A stretch of DNA of 64,000 nt from Biostraticola tofi (GCF_004343195.1 NZ_SMCR01000002.1:248001-312000); one strand, 5' to 3'. Positions 18,263 to 29,288 are shown, counted from the stretch's first letter. Made by a program: numbers and translations. The notes: generated by a model from the letters alone, not told the origin.

Positions 18263-19918
18263 ATGACATTATTGAAACAATATTGGGCGCTAGCACTCTC
18301 ATTGCTGTTCGGCCTTGTCTATCTGATACCGCTGAATGGCCGGGATTTATGGCAGCCGGATGAAACACGGTATGCCGAAATAAGCCGGGAAATGCTTGAG
18401 CGCTCGGACTGGCTGGTGCCTCATCTGCTGGGCGTACGCTACTTTGAAAAACCGGTCGCCGGCTATTGGTTTAACAACATCAGCCAATGGATCTTCGGCG
18501 ATAACAATTTCGCGGTGCGTTTTGGTTCGGTATTCAGCACCGCTTTGGCAGCGGTGCTGGTCTTTACGCTGGCCATGCTGATGTGGCGTAACCGTCGCAC
18601 GGCCATGCTGGCGTCGCTGATCTTTCTGTCAATGCTGCTGGTGTTCGGTGTCGGTACCTACAGCGTGCTGGATCCGATGGTAAGCCTTTGGCTGGTCGCC
18701 GCCATGGCCAGCTACTACCTGTCAGTGCGCGCTTGTGGCATCCGGGGGCGCGTGACGGCTTTCTTGCTGCTGGGCCTGGCCTGCGGCATGGGTTTCATGA
18801 CCAAGGGATTTTTGGCGCTGGCGGTGCCGGTCATCGCGGTATTACCGGCAGCGATTCTGCAAGGGCGTTTTCGGCAGTTGCTGATTTATGGCCCGCTGGC
18901 GGTGATGTCGGCGCTGATGATTTCACTCCCGTGGATCGTGTCGATCCATCGGCTGGAGCCGGATTACTGGCATTATTTTTTCTGGGTCGAACATATTCAG
19001 CGTTTTGCTGATGAAGACGCCCAGCATAAGCAACCTTTCTGGTATTACCTGCCGGTACTGCTGCTAGGCTGTATGCCTTGGCTAGCCTTGTTGCCCGGGG
19101 CGCTGTGGTCGGGCTGGTGCAATCGCCGGCACGCTCCCGAATTGCTTTATCTGCTCTGCTGGGTGGTCATGCCGCTGCTGTTTTTCAGTGTCGCCAAGGG
19201 CAAACTACTGACCTACATTCTGCCTTGCATGGCGCCGCTGGCGCTGCTGATGGCCGCTTATGCGCAACGTTGCCAGGCTGTCGGGCATTGGCGGGTGTTT
19301 CGTACCAACGCGGTCATCAATGTTGCTTTTGGTTTGATCTGTCTCGCCGCGCTGATTGTGCTGAATACCGGCATGGTGAAGGATGTGGTTGAAGTTCGCG
19401 GGGCGACCTTCGCCGCCGGTGCGGCTTCATTCGTCGGCTGGGTGCTGTTTGGGCTTATCGCCTGGCGCGAAAAGTCACGCTGCTGGACCTGGGCTGCGGC
19501 TTGCCCGGTTGCGCTCAGCCTGCTGGTGGGGCAGGCGATTCCCCAACAGGTGATTGACTCCAAGCAACCGCAATCCTTTATCGCCGATCACCGCGAAATG
19601 CTAAGCCAGAGTCATCAGGTGCTGAGCAACAGCGTAGGCGTGGCGACGGCACTTGCCTGGGAGCTCAAGCGAACTGACGTGCTGATGTATCGGCAAACCG
19701 GGGAGCTGCAATATGGCTTGTCTTATCCTGATGCCCAGGGACGTTTTATCTCCGACAGCGAGTTTATGCCATGGCTTGCCGAGGCGCGTAAAAAGGGCAA
19801 TGTCTCTCTGGTGCTGCTGCTGGCCCGCGATCAGCGTATCCCTTGCGATCTCCGGGCCGCAGATAAGATTTACTGGAATTATCGCTCAGTCCTGGTCTGG
19901 TATCGTCAATTGCCATGA
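18263..19918 (+). CDS. arnT: Ara4N lipid A transferase ArnT
   Basis: The 551-residue GT-C integral membrane glycosyltransferase opens [32 protein letters not shown], with the Asp-Glu pair of the periplasmic catalytic loop. This is followed by about 12 membrane segments to residue 430 and a periplasmic C-terminal domain. It transfers L-Ara4N from undecaprenyl phosphate to lipid A phosphates, lowering the negative charge and giving resistance to polymyxin and cationic peptides. It starts 3 bp after arnD. Confidence 0.95.
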   Translation: MTLLKQYWALALSLLFGLVYLIPLNGRDLWQPDETRYAEISREMLERSDWLVPHLLGVRYFEKPVAGYWFNNISQWIFGDNNFAVRFGSVFSTALAAVLVFTLAMLMWRNRRTAMLASLIFLSMLLVFGVGTYSVLDPMVSLWLVAAMASYYLSVRACGIRGRVTAFLLLGLACGMGFMTKGFLALAVPVIAVLPAAILQGRFRQLLIYGPLAVMSALMISLPWIVSIHRLEPDYWHYFFWVEHIQRFADEDAQHKQPFWYYLPVLLLGCMPWLALLPGALWSGWCNRRHAPELLYLLCWVVMPLLFFSVAKGKLLTYILPCMAPLALLMAAYAQRCQAVGHWRVFRTNAVINVAFGLICLAALIVLNTGMVKDVVEVRGATFAAGAASFVGWVLFGLIAWREKSRCWTWAAACPVALSLLVGQAIPQQVIDSKQPQSFIADHREMLSQSHQVLSNSVGVATALAWELKRTDVLMYRQTGELQYGLSYPDAQGRFISDSEFMPWLAEARKKGNVSLVLLLARDQRIPCDLRAADKIYWNYRSVLVWYRQLP

Positions 19919-20253
19919 CGGGCTATGTATTGCTGGTGCTGGTGAGCCTGTTGACCTGTGCGGGCCAGCTTTGCCAAAAGCAAGCGGCTGAAAGCTGGCG
20001 GGTATGGCCGGGCACAAAAAAGGTGCTGCGCTGGCTGGCAGCCGCCTTGGTGCTGCTGGCGAGTGCTATGGTGTTGTGGTTGGCGGTGCTGCAGCGTCTG
20101 CCGATAAGCATTGCCTATCCCCTGTTAAGCCTCAACTTTGTACTGATAACCCTGTGTGCCAAGTGGTTTTTTGGCGAGACGACAACCTGGCGACACTGGG
20201 CAGGGGTAGGGACAATAATCTCAGGCATACTTTTGATGTGCTGGCCTGATTGA
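19915..20253 (+). CDS. arnE: Ara4N-phosphoundecaprenol flippase subunit ArnE
   Basis: The 112-residue protein of the small multidrug resistance/EamA type has four membrane segments. [15 protein letters not shown] and [27 protein letters not shown] are the ArnE hallmarks. With ArnF it flips Ara4N-undecaprenyl phosphate to the periplasmic face. It has a 4-bp overlap with arnT and a TTGA overlap with arnF. Confidence 0.93.
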   Translation: MTGYVLLVLVSLLTCAGQLCQKQAAESWRVWPGTKKVLRWLAAALVLLASAMVLWLAVLQRLPISIAYPLLSLNFVLITLCAKWFFGETTTWRHWAGVGTIISGILLMCWPD

Positions 20254-20633
20254 ACGGTTATGGCTGGGGTTTATTCAGCGCGTTTCTGGTGACGCTGGCG
20301 CAACTGATGATGAAATGGGGCATGTCCCAACTGCCCTTACTGTCTGTCTCCATGATTGCACCCGCGCTGTTGCCGCAGTATCCATTGCCGCTATTGGCGG
20401 TATTGGCCGGCAGCGTCGCTTATCTGGTATCGATGGGATGCTGGTTTATGGCTTTACGCTGTCTTCCGCTCAATCGCGCCTACTCCCTGGTCAGTCTCAG
20501 CTATGTGCTGGTTTATCTGACGGCTATTTTGCTACCGATGTTTAATGAGCACGCCACCCTGTTGAAATCGATGGGCGCCATGCTCATCGTGGTGGGAATT
20601 ATGCTTATCAATCCGGGCGGCAACAGGGATTGA
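20250..20633 (+). CDS. arnF: Ara4N-phosphoundecaprenol flippase subunit ArnF
   Basis: The protein has 127 residues and four membrane segments; [21 protein letters not shown] and [22 protein letters not shown] are typical of ArnF. The start is a TTG overlapping the arnE stop (TTGA), the second TTG start in this operon; translation probably depends on coupling to arnE. It is the last gene of arn. No clear intrinsic terminator follows. Confidence 0.93.
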   Translation: MNGYGWGLFSAFLVTLAQLMMKWGMSQLPLLSVSMIAPALLPQYPLPLLAVLAGSVAYLVSMGCWFMALRCLPLNRAYSLVSLSYVLVYLTAILLPMFNEHATLLKSMGAMLIVVGIMLINPGGNRD

Positions 20634-20782
20634 TCGGTAGCCTCTCAGCCACAGCGTGCCTAGCACATCCCGAATACAGCCTATCCGTCCATGAATGCAG
20701 TTATTGCATGCTGTTCGCTAGCTTGGCGTTTTTGCTAAAGTAAGTGGCAAACTGCAAACTGCAAGCGGCGAGAACAGAACCT

Positions 20783-21349
20783 ATGCGTGCTTTTGACGAG
20801 ATGAGAGCCGGAAGACCTTACTTTATCAACGATGAAGAACTGTGCCAGATCCGCTTCGCTACCCGCGACCGGGTAGACCAGTTTAATGCCCTGAACGCCA
20901 GGGATACGGCTGCCAAGCGTCAACTGATCAACTCGATTTTTGCCGATGTCGGCGAAGATGTTCATTTTGAAAAAGGACTGCGGGTTGATTATGGCCGCAA
21001 CACCCGCATTGGCAGTAATGTGTTTATCAACTTCAATTTCGTGCTGCTGGACTGCGCGCCGGTACAGATTGGCAGCAATGTGTTTATCGGCCCGGACGTG
21101 CAGATCTATACCGCTATTCATCCGCTGGATCCACGCGAGCGTAACCTGCATCTGGGCAGTGCCCTGCCGATTACCATTGGCAATAATGTCTGGATAGGTG
21201 GCGGGGCGATAATTCTGCCGGGCGTTACTGTGGGTGATGGCACGACCATCGGCGCCGGCAGCGTCGTTAGCCGGTCGATTCCGGCTGATTCTGTCGCCTG
21301 CGGCAATCCCTGCCGCGTCATCAAGTCAGTGCCCCATATGGGCCAGTAG
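20783..21349 (+). CDS. Sugar O-acetyltransferase (Maa/LacA/NodL family)
   Basis: The protein has 188 residues. The N-terminal Mac domain (MRAGRPYFINDEELCQIR) is followed by left-handed beta-helix hexapeptide repeats (IGSNVFINFNFVLLDCAPVQIGSNVFIGPDVQIYT). The catalytic-His segment is TAIHPLDPRER, with VWIGGGAIILPGVTVGDGTTIGAGSVVSRSIP near the end. It transfers acetyl from acetyl-CoA to a sugar such as maltose or a galactoside; the acceptor is unknown. ATG 20783 fits the family N-terminus; a GTG at 20744 would add 13 unrelated residues. Confidence 0.88.
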   Translation: MRAFDEMRAGRPYFINDEELCQIRFATRDRVDQFNALNARDTAAKRQLINSIFADVGEDVHFEKGLRVDYGRNTRIGSNVFINFNFVLLDCAPVQIGSNVFIGPDVQIYTAIHPLDPRERNLHLGSALPITIGNNVWIGGGAIILPGVTVGDGTTIGAGSVVSRSIPADSVACGNPCRVIKSVPHMGQ

Positions 21350-21565
21350 AGAAGTGCTGATAAACCGATAAGTTGAATGCTGATAAATAAGCAACAGAAG
21401 TTCGTGACACCCCACCGATACCGGCTCGTCCAGTCGGGGTAGTTATTTTGCGCCTGAAAAAAATGAACCTCACTGTAATAAAAAATCCATCTTCGCAGAG
21501 TAAAACGTTTCTGGCTTATAAAGCCCTCGGGCAAAGACATTTTATTCTTTCGGGATTGATAACAA

Positions 21566-22678
21566 ATGAAGACAAACACACTGGCAATGATCGCCGCCGC
21601 GCTGGCGTTCTGTTCGGCGGCCCAAGCCGCTGAAGTCTACAATAAAGATGGCAATAAAGTTGATTTTTACGGTCGCGCTAAAGGCATGCATTATTTCAGT
21701 GACAATGACGGCAGTGATGGCGACAAAACGTATGTCCGTATTGGTTTTAAAGGACAGGCGCAAATCAATGACCAGGTGACCGGTTTTGGCCAGTGGGAAT
21801 ATCAGTTTAATGCCAGTAATTCGGAAGGCAGCGATGCCAATAATGGTAATAAAACCCGTTTGGGATTTGCCGGGCTGAAATTTGGCGATCTGGGTTCATT
21901 TGACTATGGCCGTAACTTCGGCGTGCTTTACGATGTCCATGCCCTGACCGATATGTTCCCTGAATTTGGCGGTGACGGTACTGCTCGGGCCGACAACTTC
22001 ATGACTCAGCGCACCACTGGCGTGGCCACCTACCGCAACAGCGACTTTTTCGGCCTGGTAGACGGCCTGAAGTTTGCGCTGCAGTATCAGGGCAAAAACG
22101 ATGCCGATTCAGCCAATTCCCGCGCCGATGTATCCCGCCAGAATGGCGATGGTTATGGGGGTTCTATCAGTTATGCTCTGGGCGATAGCGGCTTGAGCAT
22201 CAATGGTGCCTATACCAGTTCGGATCGTACCAACGCGCAGGTTGCCCGAGCCTATGGTACCGGCGACAAAGCCGAAGCCTGGGGAACGGGTATCAAGTAC
22301 GATGACAACAATCTCTATCTTGCCGCTATTTATACTCAGACGCGTAATATGACACCGATAAGCGGTACTTCGAATGCTACCGGGACGGCGGTCAGCGGGG
22401 CGGCCAATAAAGTGCAGAACATTGAACTGATTGCTCAATATCAGTTTGATTTCGGCCTGCGTCCTTCCATCGGTTATGTGCAGACCAAAGGAAAAGATAT
22501 CGAAAACGGTATCGGTGACGTAGATCTGGTGAAATATATAGATCTAGCCGCGACGTATTATTTCAATAAAAACATGAGCACGTTTGTTGACTATAAAATC
22601 AACCGACTGAGTGATGACAATAAACTGTCGCTGAACGATGATGATGTAGTCGCTGTCGGTCTGGTTTATCAGTTCTGA
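21566..22678 (+). CDS. OmpC/OmpF-type trimeric porin
   Basis: The protein has 370 residues. The signal peptide [21 protein letters not shown] is followed by [25 protein letters not shown], the general porin start. [16 protein letters not shown] is the constriction loop L3, and the protein ends in GLVYQF with the terminal Phe needed for BAM assembly. Sixteen beta strands are expected. A hydrophilic Ser/Ala/Thr-rich surface loop lies around residues 265-280. It is monocistronic: a strong terminator follows. OmpR-type control is likely from the family, but no binding site was identified. Confidence 0.92.
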   Translation: MKTNTLAMIAAALAFCSAAQAAEVYNKDGNKVDFYGRAKGMHYFSDNDGSDGDKTYVRIGFKGQAQINDQVTGFGQWEYQFNASNSEGSDANNGNKTRLGFAGLKFGDLGSFDYGRNFGVLYDVHALTDMFPEFGGDGTARADNFMTQRTTGVATYRNSDFFGLVDGLKFALQYQGKNDADSANSRADVSRQNGDGYGGSISYALGDSGLSINGAYTSSDRTNAQVARAYGTGDKAEAWGTGIKYDDNNLYLAAIYTQTRNMTPISGTSNATGTAVSGAANKVQNIELIAQYQFDFGLRPSIGYVQTKGKDIENGIGDVDLVKYIDLAATYYFNKNMSTFVDYKINRLSDDNKLSLNDDDVVAVGLVYQF

Positions 22679-22738
22679 TGTAGCGTGATAAAACCAACCC
22701 AGATGTAGCGCTATAGCTCGCATCAAAAAAAATAAATC

Positions 22739-22766
22739 AAAAAGGCTGAATTGAATCAGCCTTTTT
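22739..22766 (+). terminator. Intrinsic terminator after the porin gene
   Basis: The 11-bp stem AAAAAGGCTGA / TCAGCCTTTTT has a 6-nt loop. The A run before and T run after allow it to work in both directions. Confidence 0.85.
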
Positions 22767-22779
22767 GACTATAGAAAAG

Positions 22780-22929
22780 GTATTCAGTGACAGTAATCTG
22801 CAATCTAACCGCCGAATTATTGATTTTATTGCACCCTTGGCTAAAAAATACCAGTGCACGCCAGGACAATTATCCCTGGCCTGGCTACTGGCGCGGTATG
22901 AACAAATGGTACCTATTCCCGGTACCAAG
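22780..22929 (+). pseudogene. Remnant of an aldo/keto reductase (C-terminal fragment)
   Basis: Only about 50 codons remain, reading IAPLAKKYQCTPGQLSLAWLLA and VPIPGTK. This is the conserved C-terminal region of aldo/keto reductases, where the PGTK stretch helps bind NADPH. No start codon or catalytic part is present, and the fragment begins inside or just after the porin terminator. At about 22930 the homology jumps directly into a LysR fragment in another frame, so this is deletion debris. Confidence 0.75.
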
Positions 22930-23258
22930 CATTGCCGCTCTACTGGTTTAACCGCAGGGCGAACCCGGCATTCAATGATAAGTGCGAATCGGTGTTCCGC
23001 GGTTTGCCGGTGAGCCTGAAACGACTACCTGAACCGGATGATTCTCTGTTGACCCTGGCTAATGTCGCCCGCGGCAAGGGAATGGCGCTGATGCCTGAGT
23101 CCATGTGCGTATCGATGCATCAGGGTTTGTGTTATCGCCCCCTGGATGCGGCCAGCGCCAAAAAACTGAATATCGATGTCTATATCGGCGTACGCAAAGA
23201 AGACCATCGGCCGCAGGTCATGGCAGCGCTTGAAAAGATGCTGGCCAATGGCCGCTGA
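22930..23258 (+). pseudogene. Remnant of a LysR-family regulator (C-terminal effector domain)
   Basis: About 108 codons are open: LYWFNRRANPAFNDKCESVFR, then LTLANVARGKGMALMPESM and GLCYRPLD, then a C-terminal helix. This is the second half of a LysR substrate-binding domain. The DNA-binding HTH domain is missing, and the fragment is fused in a different frame to the aldo/keto reductase remnant. The preserved sequence suggests recent decay. It cannot act as a regulator without its HTH. Confidence 0.75.
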
Positions 23259-23315
23259 GGTTTCGGCCGAAGGGCTGACATAGAGTATGCATCAGCCCTT
23301 AATCGGCAAGGGCGG

Positions 23316-24608
23316 TTATTCGCCGACCCGTTTAACTTCACCGACCAGCAGCAAGTAGGACAGCGCGCCCACCAGCGCCACGGCAGCAATATAAATCAAT
23401 GCCGGTGCAAACCCGTAATCCTGGGCCAGGTAACCGACCACCAGCGGCACAGTAATACCGCCCAGCCCACCGATAAAGTTGAAAACACCGCCGGTCAAGC
23501 CAATCAGCCGCAGCGGGGCCAGGGAGGACACCAGTGACCAGGTGATCGATGCAAAGCCGTTACCGAAGAACGCCAGCGCCATCAGGATCATGATCCACAT
23601 CGGATCATTGGTATAGTTTGCCCCCATAATGCAGGTTGACAGTAGCAGACCGAAAATGATCGGCGTTTTACGGGCAAACCCCAGTGATTTACCGGCACGG
23701 ACCATGCGGTCGGCGAAATAGCCCGACAAGATGACGCCGAAGAAGGCTGCCAGGAAAGGCACAGTGGTCATGAAGCCGGCGGTCAGGGCGCTGATATTCT
23801 TTTCCTGAGTCAGGTAGTTAGGGAACCAGGTCAGGAAAAACCACAGCGTTGAAGTAACGGCAAACTGCCCCAGATAAACGCCGACCAGTTTACGATTGAA
23901 TACCAGTTTCCAATCGGCTTTGGTCATGGCTACACGGTTTTTCTTTTCTTGCGGTGCATCGCCATCGACCATCCCGCCGCCGTTGGAAATGTACTCCAGT
24001 TCAGCCTGGTTGATACCGCGGCTTTTCCGTGGCGGCTGATAGACGACGTACCAGATCAATGCCCAGACAATGCCGATAGCGCCGGTGAGAATAAATACCC
24101 AGTGCCAACTGAGGACTTCCTGCACCCAAATCAGCAGCGGCGTCAGAAATGCCAGGCCGACAAACTGGCCTGAGGTAAACATGCCGACCGCTGAAGCGCG
24201 TTCATGTTCCGGGAACCAACTGGTGACCATCCGGTTATTGGTCGGGAAGGCCGGCGCCTCAAACAGACCGGTGACGGCGCGAAGACCGATAAGCGAAGCC
24301 AGACCGGTAGCAAAGCCCTGTCCCAAGGTGGCAATTGACCAGCCGAGGATAGCGATAAAATAGGTCAGTTTGGAACCGACGCGGTCCAGAAACCAACCCC
24401 CTGGAATCTGGCATAGGGTATAAGTCCAGGCGAAAGCCGAAAAAATATAACCCATCTGCGCTTTGCTGATGCCAAACTCTTCCTGGATATGGGCAGACGC
24501 CACCGCCAGGTTAGCACGATCGACATAGCAAATAACCACGGTGATGAAAATCATCAATAGCGTGACATAACGTCTTTTAGTTGGGCGAGTGGAATGGGCC
24601 GTGTCCAT
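23316..24608 (-). CDS. dgoT: D-galactonate transporter DgoT (MFS, anion:cation symporter family)
   Basis: The protein has 430 residues and twelve membrane segments. The sequences [59 protein letters not shown] and [24 protein letters not shown] are almost those of E. coli DgoT. It imports D-galactonate with protons. It lies 132 bp downstream of dgoD on the same strand and probably shares its transcript. An AGGTAG ribosome site precedes the ATG. Confidence 0.93.
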   Translation of the reverse strand: MDTAHSTRPTKRRYVTLLMIFITVVICYVDRANLAVASAHIQEEFGISKAQMGYIFSAFAWTYTLCQIPGGWFLDRVGSKLTYFIAILGWSIATLGQGFATGLASLIGLRAVTGLFEAPAFPTNNRMVTSWFPEHERASAVGMFTSGQFVGLAFLTPLLIWVQEVLSWHWVFILTGAIGIVWALIWYVVYQPPRKSRGINQAELEYISNGGGMVDGDAPQEKKNRVAMTKADWKLVFNRKLVGVYLGQFAVTSTLWFFLTWFPNYLTQEKNISALTAGFMTTVPFLAAFFGVILSGYFADRMVRAGKSLGFARKTPIIFGLLLSTCIMGANYTNDPMWIMILMALAFFGNGFASITWSLVSSLAPLRLIGLTGGVFNFIGGLGGITVPLVVGYLAQDYGFAPALIYIAAVALVGALSYLLLVGEVKRVGE

Positions 24609-24740
24609 ATTATCTACCTACCTGCAGCTGATTTTTTTGTAAGAAAAGTAGCGGCTTAATGATAAGTCGCTACTAATATGGGATAACGCAATAAGGATAA
24701 TGTCTTTATTTCTCTGCTTGGCGCAGCAGTAAAAAGCGTA

Positions 24741-25889
24741 TTACCATTCAGCTACGGAACCGTCGGGATAACGCCATACCGGATTGCGCCAGTCAGCGGT
24801 ATTTTTACTGCGTTCTATAACCAATTCTTCATTTATTTCCACACCCAGGCCTGGCTTATTCAACGGATAGAAATAACCATCGTTCATGGTGAAATCTTCT
24901 TTATTGACGACATAATCCAATAACTCGGCGCCTTTATTGTAATGAATGCCCATGCTTTGCTCTTGCAGCACAGCATTGTAGGAGGCGAAGTCAACATGCA
25001 AACAGGAGGCCAGCGCGATAGGACCCAGCGGGCAATGCGGCGCCAGGGTGACGTCATAAGCTTCGGCCATGGACGCTATTTTCATGCACTCGGTGATGCC
25101 GCCGGCATGAGACAGGTCGGGCTGTGCAATCGACAGGCCGCCATTGGCCAGCACGCGTTTGAAATCGAAGCGAGAGAACATACGCTCTCCGGCCGCGATA
25201 GGAATCGATGTCTGGGCTGCCAGGCGTGGGTAATATTCCGCCTGCTCAGCCAGTACCGGTTCTTCGATAAACAGCGGACGGTAAGGCTCCAGCTCCTTGA
25301 TAAGCACTTTGGCCATCGGGGCATTGACGCGGCCATGGAAGTCCAGGCCGAACTCGATATCGTAGCCCATCGCTTCACGAACCTGGGCCGCTACCGCGAC
25401 GGCGGCATCCACTTTACGCGAGTTGTCCAGTAGACCCATCTCCTCGCAGCCGTTAAGCTTGAACGTATCAAAACCGATAGCGGCCAGTTTTTTCATGCCG
25501 TCGATAACGTCTGCCGGACGGTCACCGCCCACCCAGCTATAGGCCTTGATACGGTCGCGAACCAGGCCGCCCAGCAGTTGATACACCGGTACGCCCAGCG
25601 CTTTGCCTTTGATATCCCACAATGCCTGATCGATACCGGCAATCGCGCTCATCAGTATCGGGCCGCCACGGTAGAAACCGGCCCGATACAAGGTCTGCCA
25701 GATGTCGTTGATGCGGGCCGGATCTTTGCCAATCACATATTCGCCAAGCTCGTGTACCGCGGCTTCGACGCTCTTTGCCCGGCCTTCTATTACCGGTTCG
25801 CCCCAACCGACAATGCCTTCGTCAGTCTCAATCTTTAAAAACATCCAACGCGGCGGCAGCCGGTAGGTAGTGAGTTTGGTTACTTTCAT
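24741..25889 (-). CDS. dgoD: D-galactonate dehydratase DgoD
   Basis: The protein has 382 residues, exactly the E. coli length. It is an enolase-superfamily protein with metal ligands Asp183, Glu209 and Glu235 and catalytic His185 and His285 at the expected positions ([26 protein letters not shown]). It dehydrates D-galactonate to 2-keto-3-deoxy-galactonate. The kinase (DgoK) and aldolase (DgoA) needed to use that product are not in this window. AAGGAACC lies upstream of the ATG. Confidence 0.95.
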   Translation of the reverse strand: MKVTKLTTYRLPPRWMFLKIETDEGIVGWGEPVIEGRAKSVEAAVHELGEYVIGKDPARINDIWQTLYRAGFYRGGPILMSAIAGIDQALWDIKGKALGVPVYQLLGGLVRDRIKAYSWVGGDRPADVIDGMKKLAAIGFDTFKLNGCEEMGLLDNSRKVDAAVAVAAQVREAMGYDIEFGLDFHGRVNAPMAKVLIKELEPYRPLFIEEPVLAEQAEYYPRLAAQTSIPIAAGERMFSRFDFKRVLANGGLSIAQPDLSHAGGITECMKIASMAEAYDVTLAPHCPLGPIALASCLHVDFASYNAVLQEQSMGIHYNKGAELLDYVVNKEDFTMNDGYFYPLNKPGLGVEINEELVIERSKNTADWRNPVWRYPDGSVAEW

Positions 25890-26017
25890 AATTAGGTTCC
25901 TTTAACGACTTGGTCAAACCTTGGCAGCCTGGCTACGTTGCCAGGTTCTGGGGCGCGATTACGCTGCGGCGCTACGCCAGGCAGATGCTGGAGGTTATCG
26001 TAGCACTATTTAAAATT

Positions 26018-26030
26018 ATTGTACTACAAT
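26018..26030. promoter_or_regulatory. Palindromic operator candidate upstream of dgoD
   Basis: ATTGTA-C-TACAAT is a perfect 13-bp inverted repeat located about 130 bp before dgoD in the divergent gap with the DMT permease. E. coli dgo genes are repressed by the GntR/FadR-type regulator DgoR, and FadR-type operators are short dyads, so this may be such a site. The regulator is not encoded nearby. Confidence 0.4.
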
Positions 26031-26269
26031 CCAGATCACACTTTAGGACATTGGCGGGATTTTGGTCATCGGCAGGGGAGACATCTGCGGCTTTCATCGG
26101 CCGAGAGCATGGGCTGATTAAATCGGGCCAGCGTCGCTGCCATAACGACCAATGCCCTGCTTACGACTGAGATCACGTCATTGAGGGCGAAAGAGCGGGC
26201 ATTTTTTTCCTGTTTGGGGATAATGGGAACATTCTGAAACGTTATTTTATTTTTGTTAAGGATGACGGC

Positions 26270-27190
26270 GTGAAAAACCAGGACAGTCTGTTTACCCATA
26301 AAAAATTTGTTTTGCTGGGCGCGGCATTGTGCTGCCTGCTGTGGGGCAGCGCTTATCCGGCGATTAAAAACGGCTATGACATATTTGAAATTGCCGCCGA
26401 TGATTTGCCTGGCAAAATCGTCTTCGCCGGCTACCGTTTTATTTTTGCCGGCCTGCTGCTGCTGATATTTGCCCTGCTGCAGGGCAAGCCGATTTGCCGT
26501 TTGTCCGGCCGCCAGTTTACTCAATTAAGCGTGTTGGGCCTGACCCAGACGGCGCTGCAATATATCTTTTTTTATATCGGCCTGGCATTTACCACGGGTG
26601 TTAAAGGGTCGATTATGAATGCCACCGGCACCTTTTTCAGCGTATTGCTGGCGCATTTTATTTACCAGAATGACAGACTGAGTATTAATAAAGTGCTGGG
26701 CTGCGTGCTTGGCTTTGCCGGTGTCATGGTGGTGAATGTGAACAGCGCATCGCTGGATTTCAGCTTTACCTGGCTTGGGGAAGGATTTGTCGTCTTGGCC
26801 GCCTTTATCGTTTCAGCCGCTTCCCTTTATGGCAAGCGTATTTCTCAGACGGTAGACCCGACTATCATGACCGGCTGGCAGTTGGGCATCGGCGGCGTTG
26901 CGTTAACAATAGGCGGGTGGCTGACCGGGGGAACGTTGACATTTCACTCCTGGGAGTCAGCAGCAATTTTGAGCTATCTGGCGCTGCTGTCTTCTGTTGC
27001 CTTTGCTTTGTGGAGTCTGCTGCTCAAATTCAACCGGGTAGGAATGATAGCGCCGTTTAATTTCCTGATCCCGGTCTCGGGGGCGGTGCTGTCGGCGATT
27101 TTCCTGCAGGAAAGCATTCTGGAATGGCGTTACTTGATAGCACTTCTACTGGTGTGTGTCGGCATCTGGCGGGTGAACGTGTCCCGCTGA
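26270..27190 (+). CDS. EamA/DMT superfamily permease
   Basis: The protein has 306 residues and ten predicted membrane segments in two EamA repeats (about 15-145 and 165-300). The conserved ALCCLLWGSAYPAIK opening and the GVKGSIMNATGTFFSVLLAHFIY segment are typical of carboxylate/drug/metabolite exporters. It starts at GTG 26270, eight bases after AAGGA; the nearby ATG runs into a stop after three codons. The substrate is unknown. It is divergent from dgoD. Confidence 0.82.
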   Translation: MKNQDSLFTHKKFVLLGAALCCLLWGSAYPAIKNGYDIFEIAADDLPGKIVFAGYRFIFAGLLLLIFALLQGKPICRLSGRQFTQLSVLGLTQTALQYIFFYIGLAFTTGVKGSIMNATGTFFSVLLAHFIYQNDRLSINKVLGCVLGFAGVMVVNVNSASLDFSFTWLGEGFVVLAAFIVSAASLYGKRISQTVDPTIMTGWQLGIGGVALTIGGWLTGGTLTFHSWESAAILSYLALLSSVAFALWSLLLKFNRVGMIAPFNFLIPVSGAVLSAIFLQESILEWRYLIALLLVCVGIWRVNVSR

Positions 27191-27274
27191 ATAGGTTAAA
27201 ACGTCTGGTCATTGAACCGATCGGTTAATGTGGACTGAGCAGACGCAAGGCTAACTATTGTTTAAAACAGTTAT

Positions 27275-28177
27275 TCAGAACTGCTGGATCAACATATCCA
27301 GGAAGGCGCGTACGGCCGGGTTGGTGCGACGGTTCTCAGGCCAAATGGCGGTGATGTTGTGTCGGTCCACGGCATAATCGGACAGAATCGGCATCAACTC
27401 CTGGCGCCGGACCCAGGGAGCAGCCATGAAACTTGTGGCCATTCCGATGCCAGCACCCCCAGCAACCGCCGCCAGGACAGCTTCGCTTGCATCAGCAATG
27501 ATGTGAGATGATGGCAATATCTCAATCTCCTTATCCCCTAATTGGAACGGCCAGCGAAACGCCTGGCCAGTGCTTTGATAGCGCAGATTGACCGTTTGGT
27601 GTCTTATCAGTTCATCCGGATGCCCAGGAGTGCCGTGCATGGTCAGATAATCTGGCGAAGCATAACAGCAAAGCCTGTAGGGTGAGAGCCGACGCGACAG
27701 GAGGGATGAATCCGGCAGATCGCCGATTCGCACTGCAATATCAATACTCTCTTCAACCAGGCCGACCCTTTGGTCGCTCAGCCGCAAGTCAATCATCACC
27801 TTTGGATGGAGCTTACGAAATTGCGCGATGGCTGGGGCGATCATATGCACGCCGATCGGCAGTGAGGCTGCAATGCGTAATATGCCTGCGGGTTCGGCTC
27901 GGGCAGCTTTCGCCGCCTGACCAATATCCTCGGCGTCGCGCAGCAGCCGCAGCACGCGTTCATGAATATCGCGGCCTTCAGCGGTGAAGGTCAGCGAGCG
28001 TGTGGTGCGGGTGAAAAGTGAAACGCCAAGATGCCGCTCCAGCCGTTGAATGCTTTTGCTGACCGCTGAGGGGGAGATAGACAGCGAACGGGCGGCGGCG
28101 GTATAGCTGCCCATCGAGCCAGCGCGGGCGAATGCGATCAACCCGTTCAGTCTATCGAAACCTATTTGTTCCTTCAT
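27275..28177 (-). CDS. LysR-family transcriptional regulator
   Basis: The protein has 300 residues. The N-terminal winged HTH is [62 protein letters not shown], and the C-terminal effector domain is of the CrgA/PecT-like class. The start at 28177 (MKEQIGF) matches the family; a longer frame to 28258 would run into the promoter of the divergent gene. It faces an NADP oxidoreductase gene 88 bp away and probably controls it. Confidence 0.9.
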   Translation of the reverse strand: MKEQIGFDRLNGLIAFARAGSMGSYTAAARSLSISPSAVSKSIQRLERHLGVSLFTRTTRSLTFTAEGRDIHERVLRLLRDAEDIGQAAKAARAEPAGILRIAASLPIGVHMIAPAIAQFRKLHPKVMIDLRLSDQRVGLVEESIDIAVRIGDLPDSSLLSRRLSPYRLCCYASPDYLTMHGTPGHPDELIRHQTVNLRYQSTGQAFRWPFQLGDKEIEILPSSHIIADASEAVLAAVAGGAGIGMATSFMAAPWVRRQELMPILSDYAVDRHNITAIWPENRRTNPAVRAFLDMLIQQF

Positions 28178-28229
28178 GGCACTATTAAAGCGAAATACAG
28201 ACCCATTATCAACCTTGCATAACCGGCAT

Positions 28230-28248
28230 AGTCTGTGGTCAACAGACT
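28230..28248. promoter_or_regulatory. Dyad in the LysR/oxidoreductase divergent promoter
   Basis: AGTCTG-N7-CAGACT is a perfect inverted repeat with 6-bp arms. It is placed between the divergent starts at 28177 and 28266, where a LysR regulator would bind. The spacing is not the classic T-N11-A, so assignment is tentative. Confidence 0.35.
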
Positions 28249-28265
28249 TTTCTGACAACGAGGTG

Positions 28266-29285
28266 ATGATGACCCAGATGATGAAAGCAGTACAATTGCA
28301 TGAATTCGGTGGCCCGGAGGTTCTGCATTACCAAGACATCCCCCGACCCATCGCAGAAGCCGGCGAAGTACTGGTTCGCGTACATGCCGCGAGTATCAAC
28401 CCACCGGACCTCTATCTGCGTGACGGCTATCGGGCGCTGCCGCCTGTATGGCAGCCAAGTCCAGTCTTTCCATTGATCCTGGGAACCGACATTTCAGGTG
28501 AGGTTGCCGCCATTGGCGATGAGGTTGCCGGGTTCAATGTCGGAGACGCGGTCTATGCGATGGTGCGTTTCCCCCAGGATTTGATGAAGGGCAGCGGTGC
28601 CTATGCCGAATATGTCCGCGTCCCTGCCCACGAGCTGGCGTTGAAACCTCAGGGTATAGATCATGTCCAGGCAGCCGGAGCGCCGATGTCGCTGCTGACT
28701 GCCTGGCAATTTTTGATCGATCCCGGCCATGATGAACCTAACCCCTTTCAGTCATTCCAACATGAACCCGTCCCGCTTGACGGCAAAACAATATTGGTCA
28801 ATGGCGCCGGCGGCGGCGTGGGACATCTGGCGGTTCAGATCGCCAAGTGGAAAGGCGCGCACGTGATCGCGGTTGCCTCCGGCAAACACGAAGCACTGCT
28901 GGGTAATCTCGGGGCGGATGAATTTATCGATTACACCAAGGCGTCGGCCGAAACGGTCGCACAGGATATCGATCTGGTGATTGATGCTGTCGGCGGCCGG
29001 CATATGGCGCGTTTTCTGAGCGTCATCAAACGGGGTGGCTCACTGTTCCTGGTTAACCCCCTGGGCTTTACGGGACACACTGCAGCCGCCAGCCGCGGCA
29101 TCAGTGTGTCATCGGCACAGGTGCGATCCAGCGGTAGGCAACTGGCTCAGGCCGGTCACCTGCTCGACAACGGCATTATCCGGGTTGTCGTTGACAGCAC
29201 CTATCCGCTGGCCGACGCATCGGCCGCGCATCAGCGCGCTTCCCGGGGCAGTATCCAGGGCAAGATCGTGCTTAACAACCTCTGA
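28266..29285 (+). CDS. NADP-dependent quinone-type oxidoreductase (MDR superfamily)
   Basis: The protein has about 339 residues. The zinc-less medium-chain reductase fold is shown by the N-terminal GroES-like domain ([37 protein letters not shown]) and the Rossmann motif [28 protein letters not shown], followed by GADEFIDY. It probably reduces quinones or enones with NADPH. ATG 28266 and ATG 28269 are adjacent; the GAGG site at 28260-28263 fits the second slightly better. It is divergent from the LysR gene. Confidence 0.87.
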   Translation: MMTQMMKAVQLHEFGGPEVLHYQDIPRPIAEAGEVLVRVHAASINPPDLYLRDGYRALPPVWQPSPVFPLILGTDISGEVAAIGDEVAGFNVGDAVYAMVRFPQDLMKGSGAYAEYVRVPAHELALKPQGIDHVQAAGAPMSLLTAWQFLIDPGHDEPNPFQSFQHEPVPLDGKTILVNGAGGGVGHLAVQIAKWKGAHVIAVASGKHEALLGNLGADEFIDYTKASAETVAQDIDLVIDAVGGRHMARFLSVIKRGGSLFLVNPLGFTGHTAAASRGISVSSAQVRSSGRQLAQAGHLLDNGIIRVVVDSTYPLADASAAHQRASRGSIQGKIVLNNL

Positions 29286-29288
29286 TGG

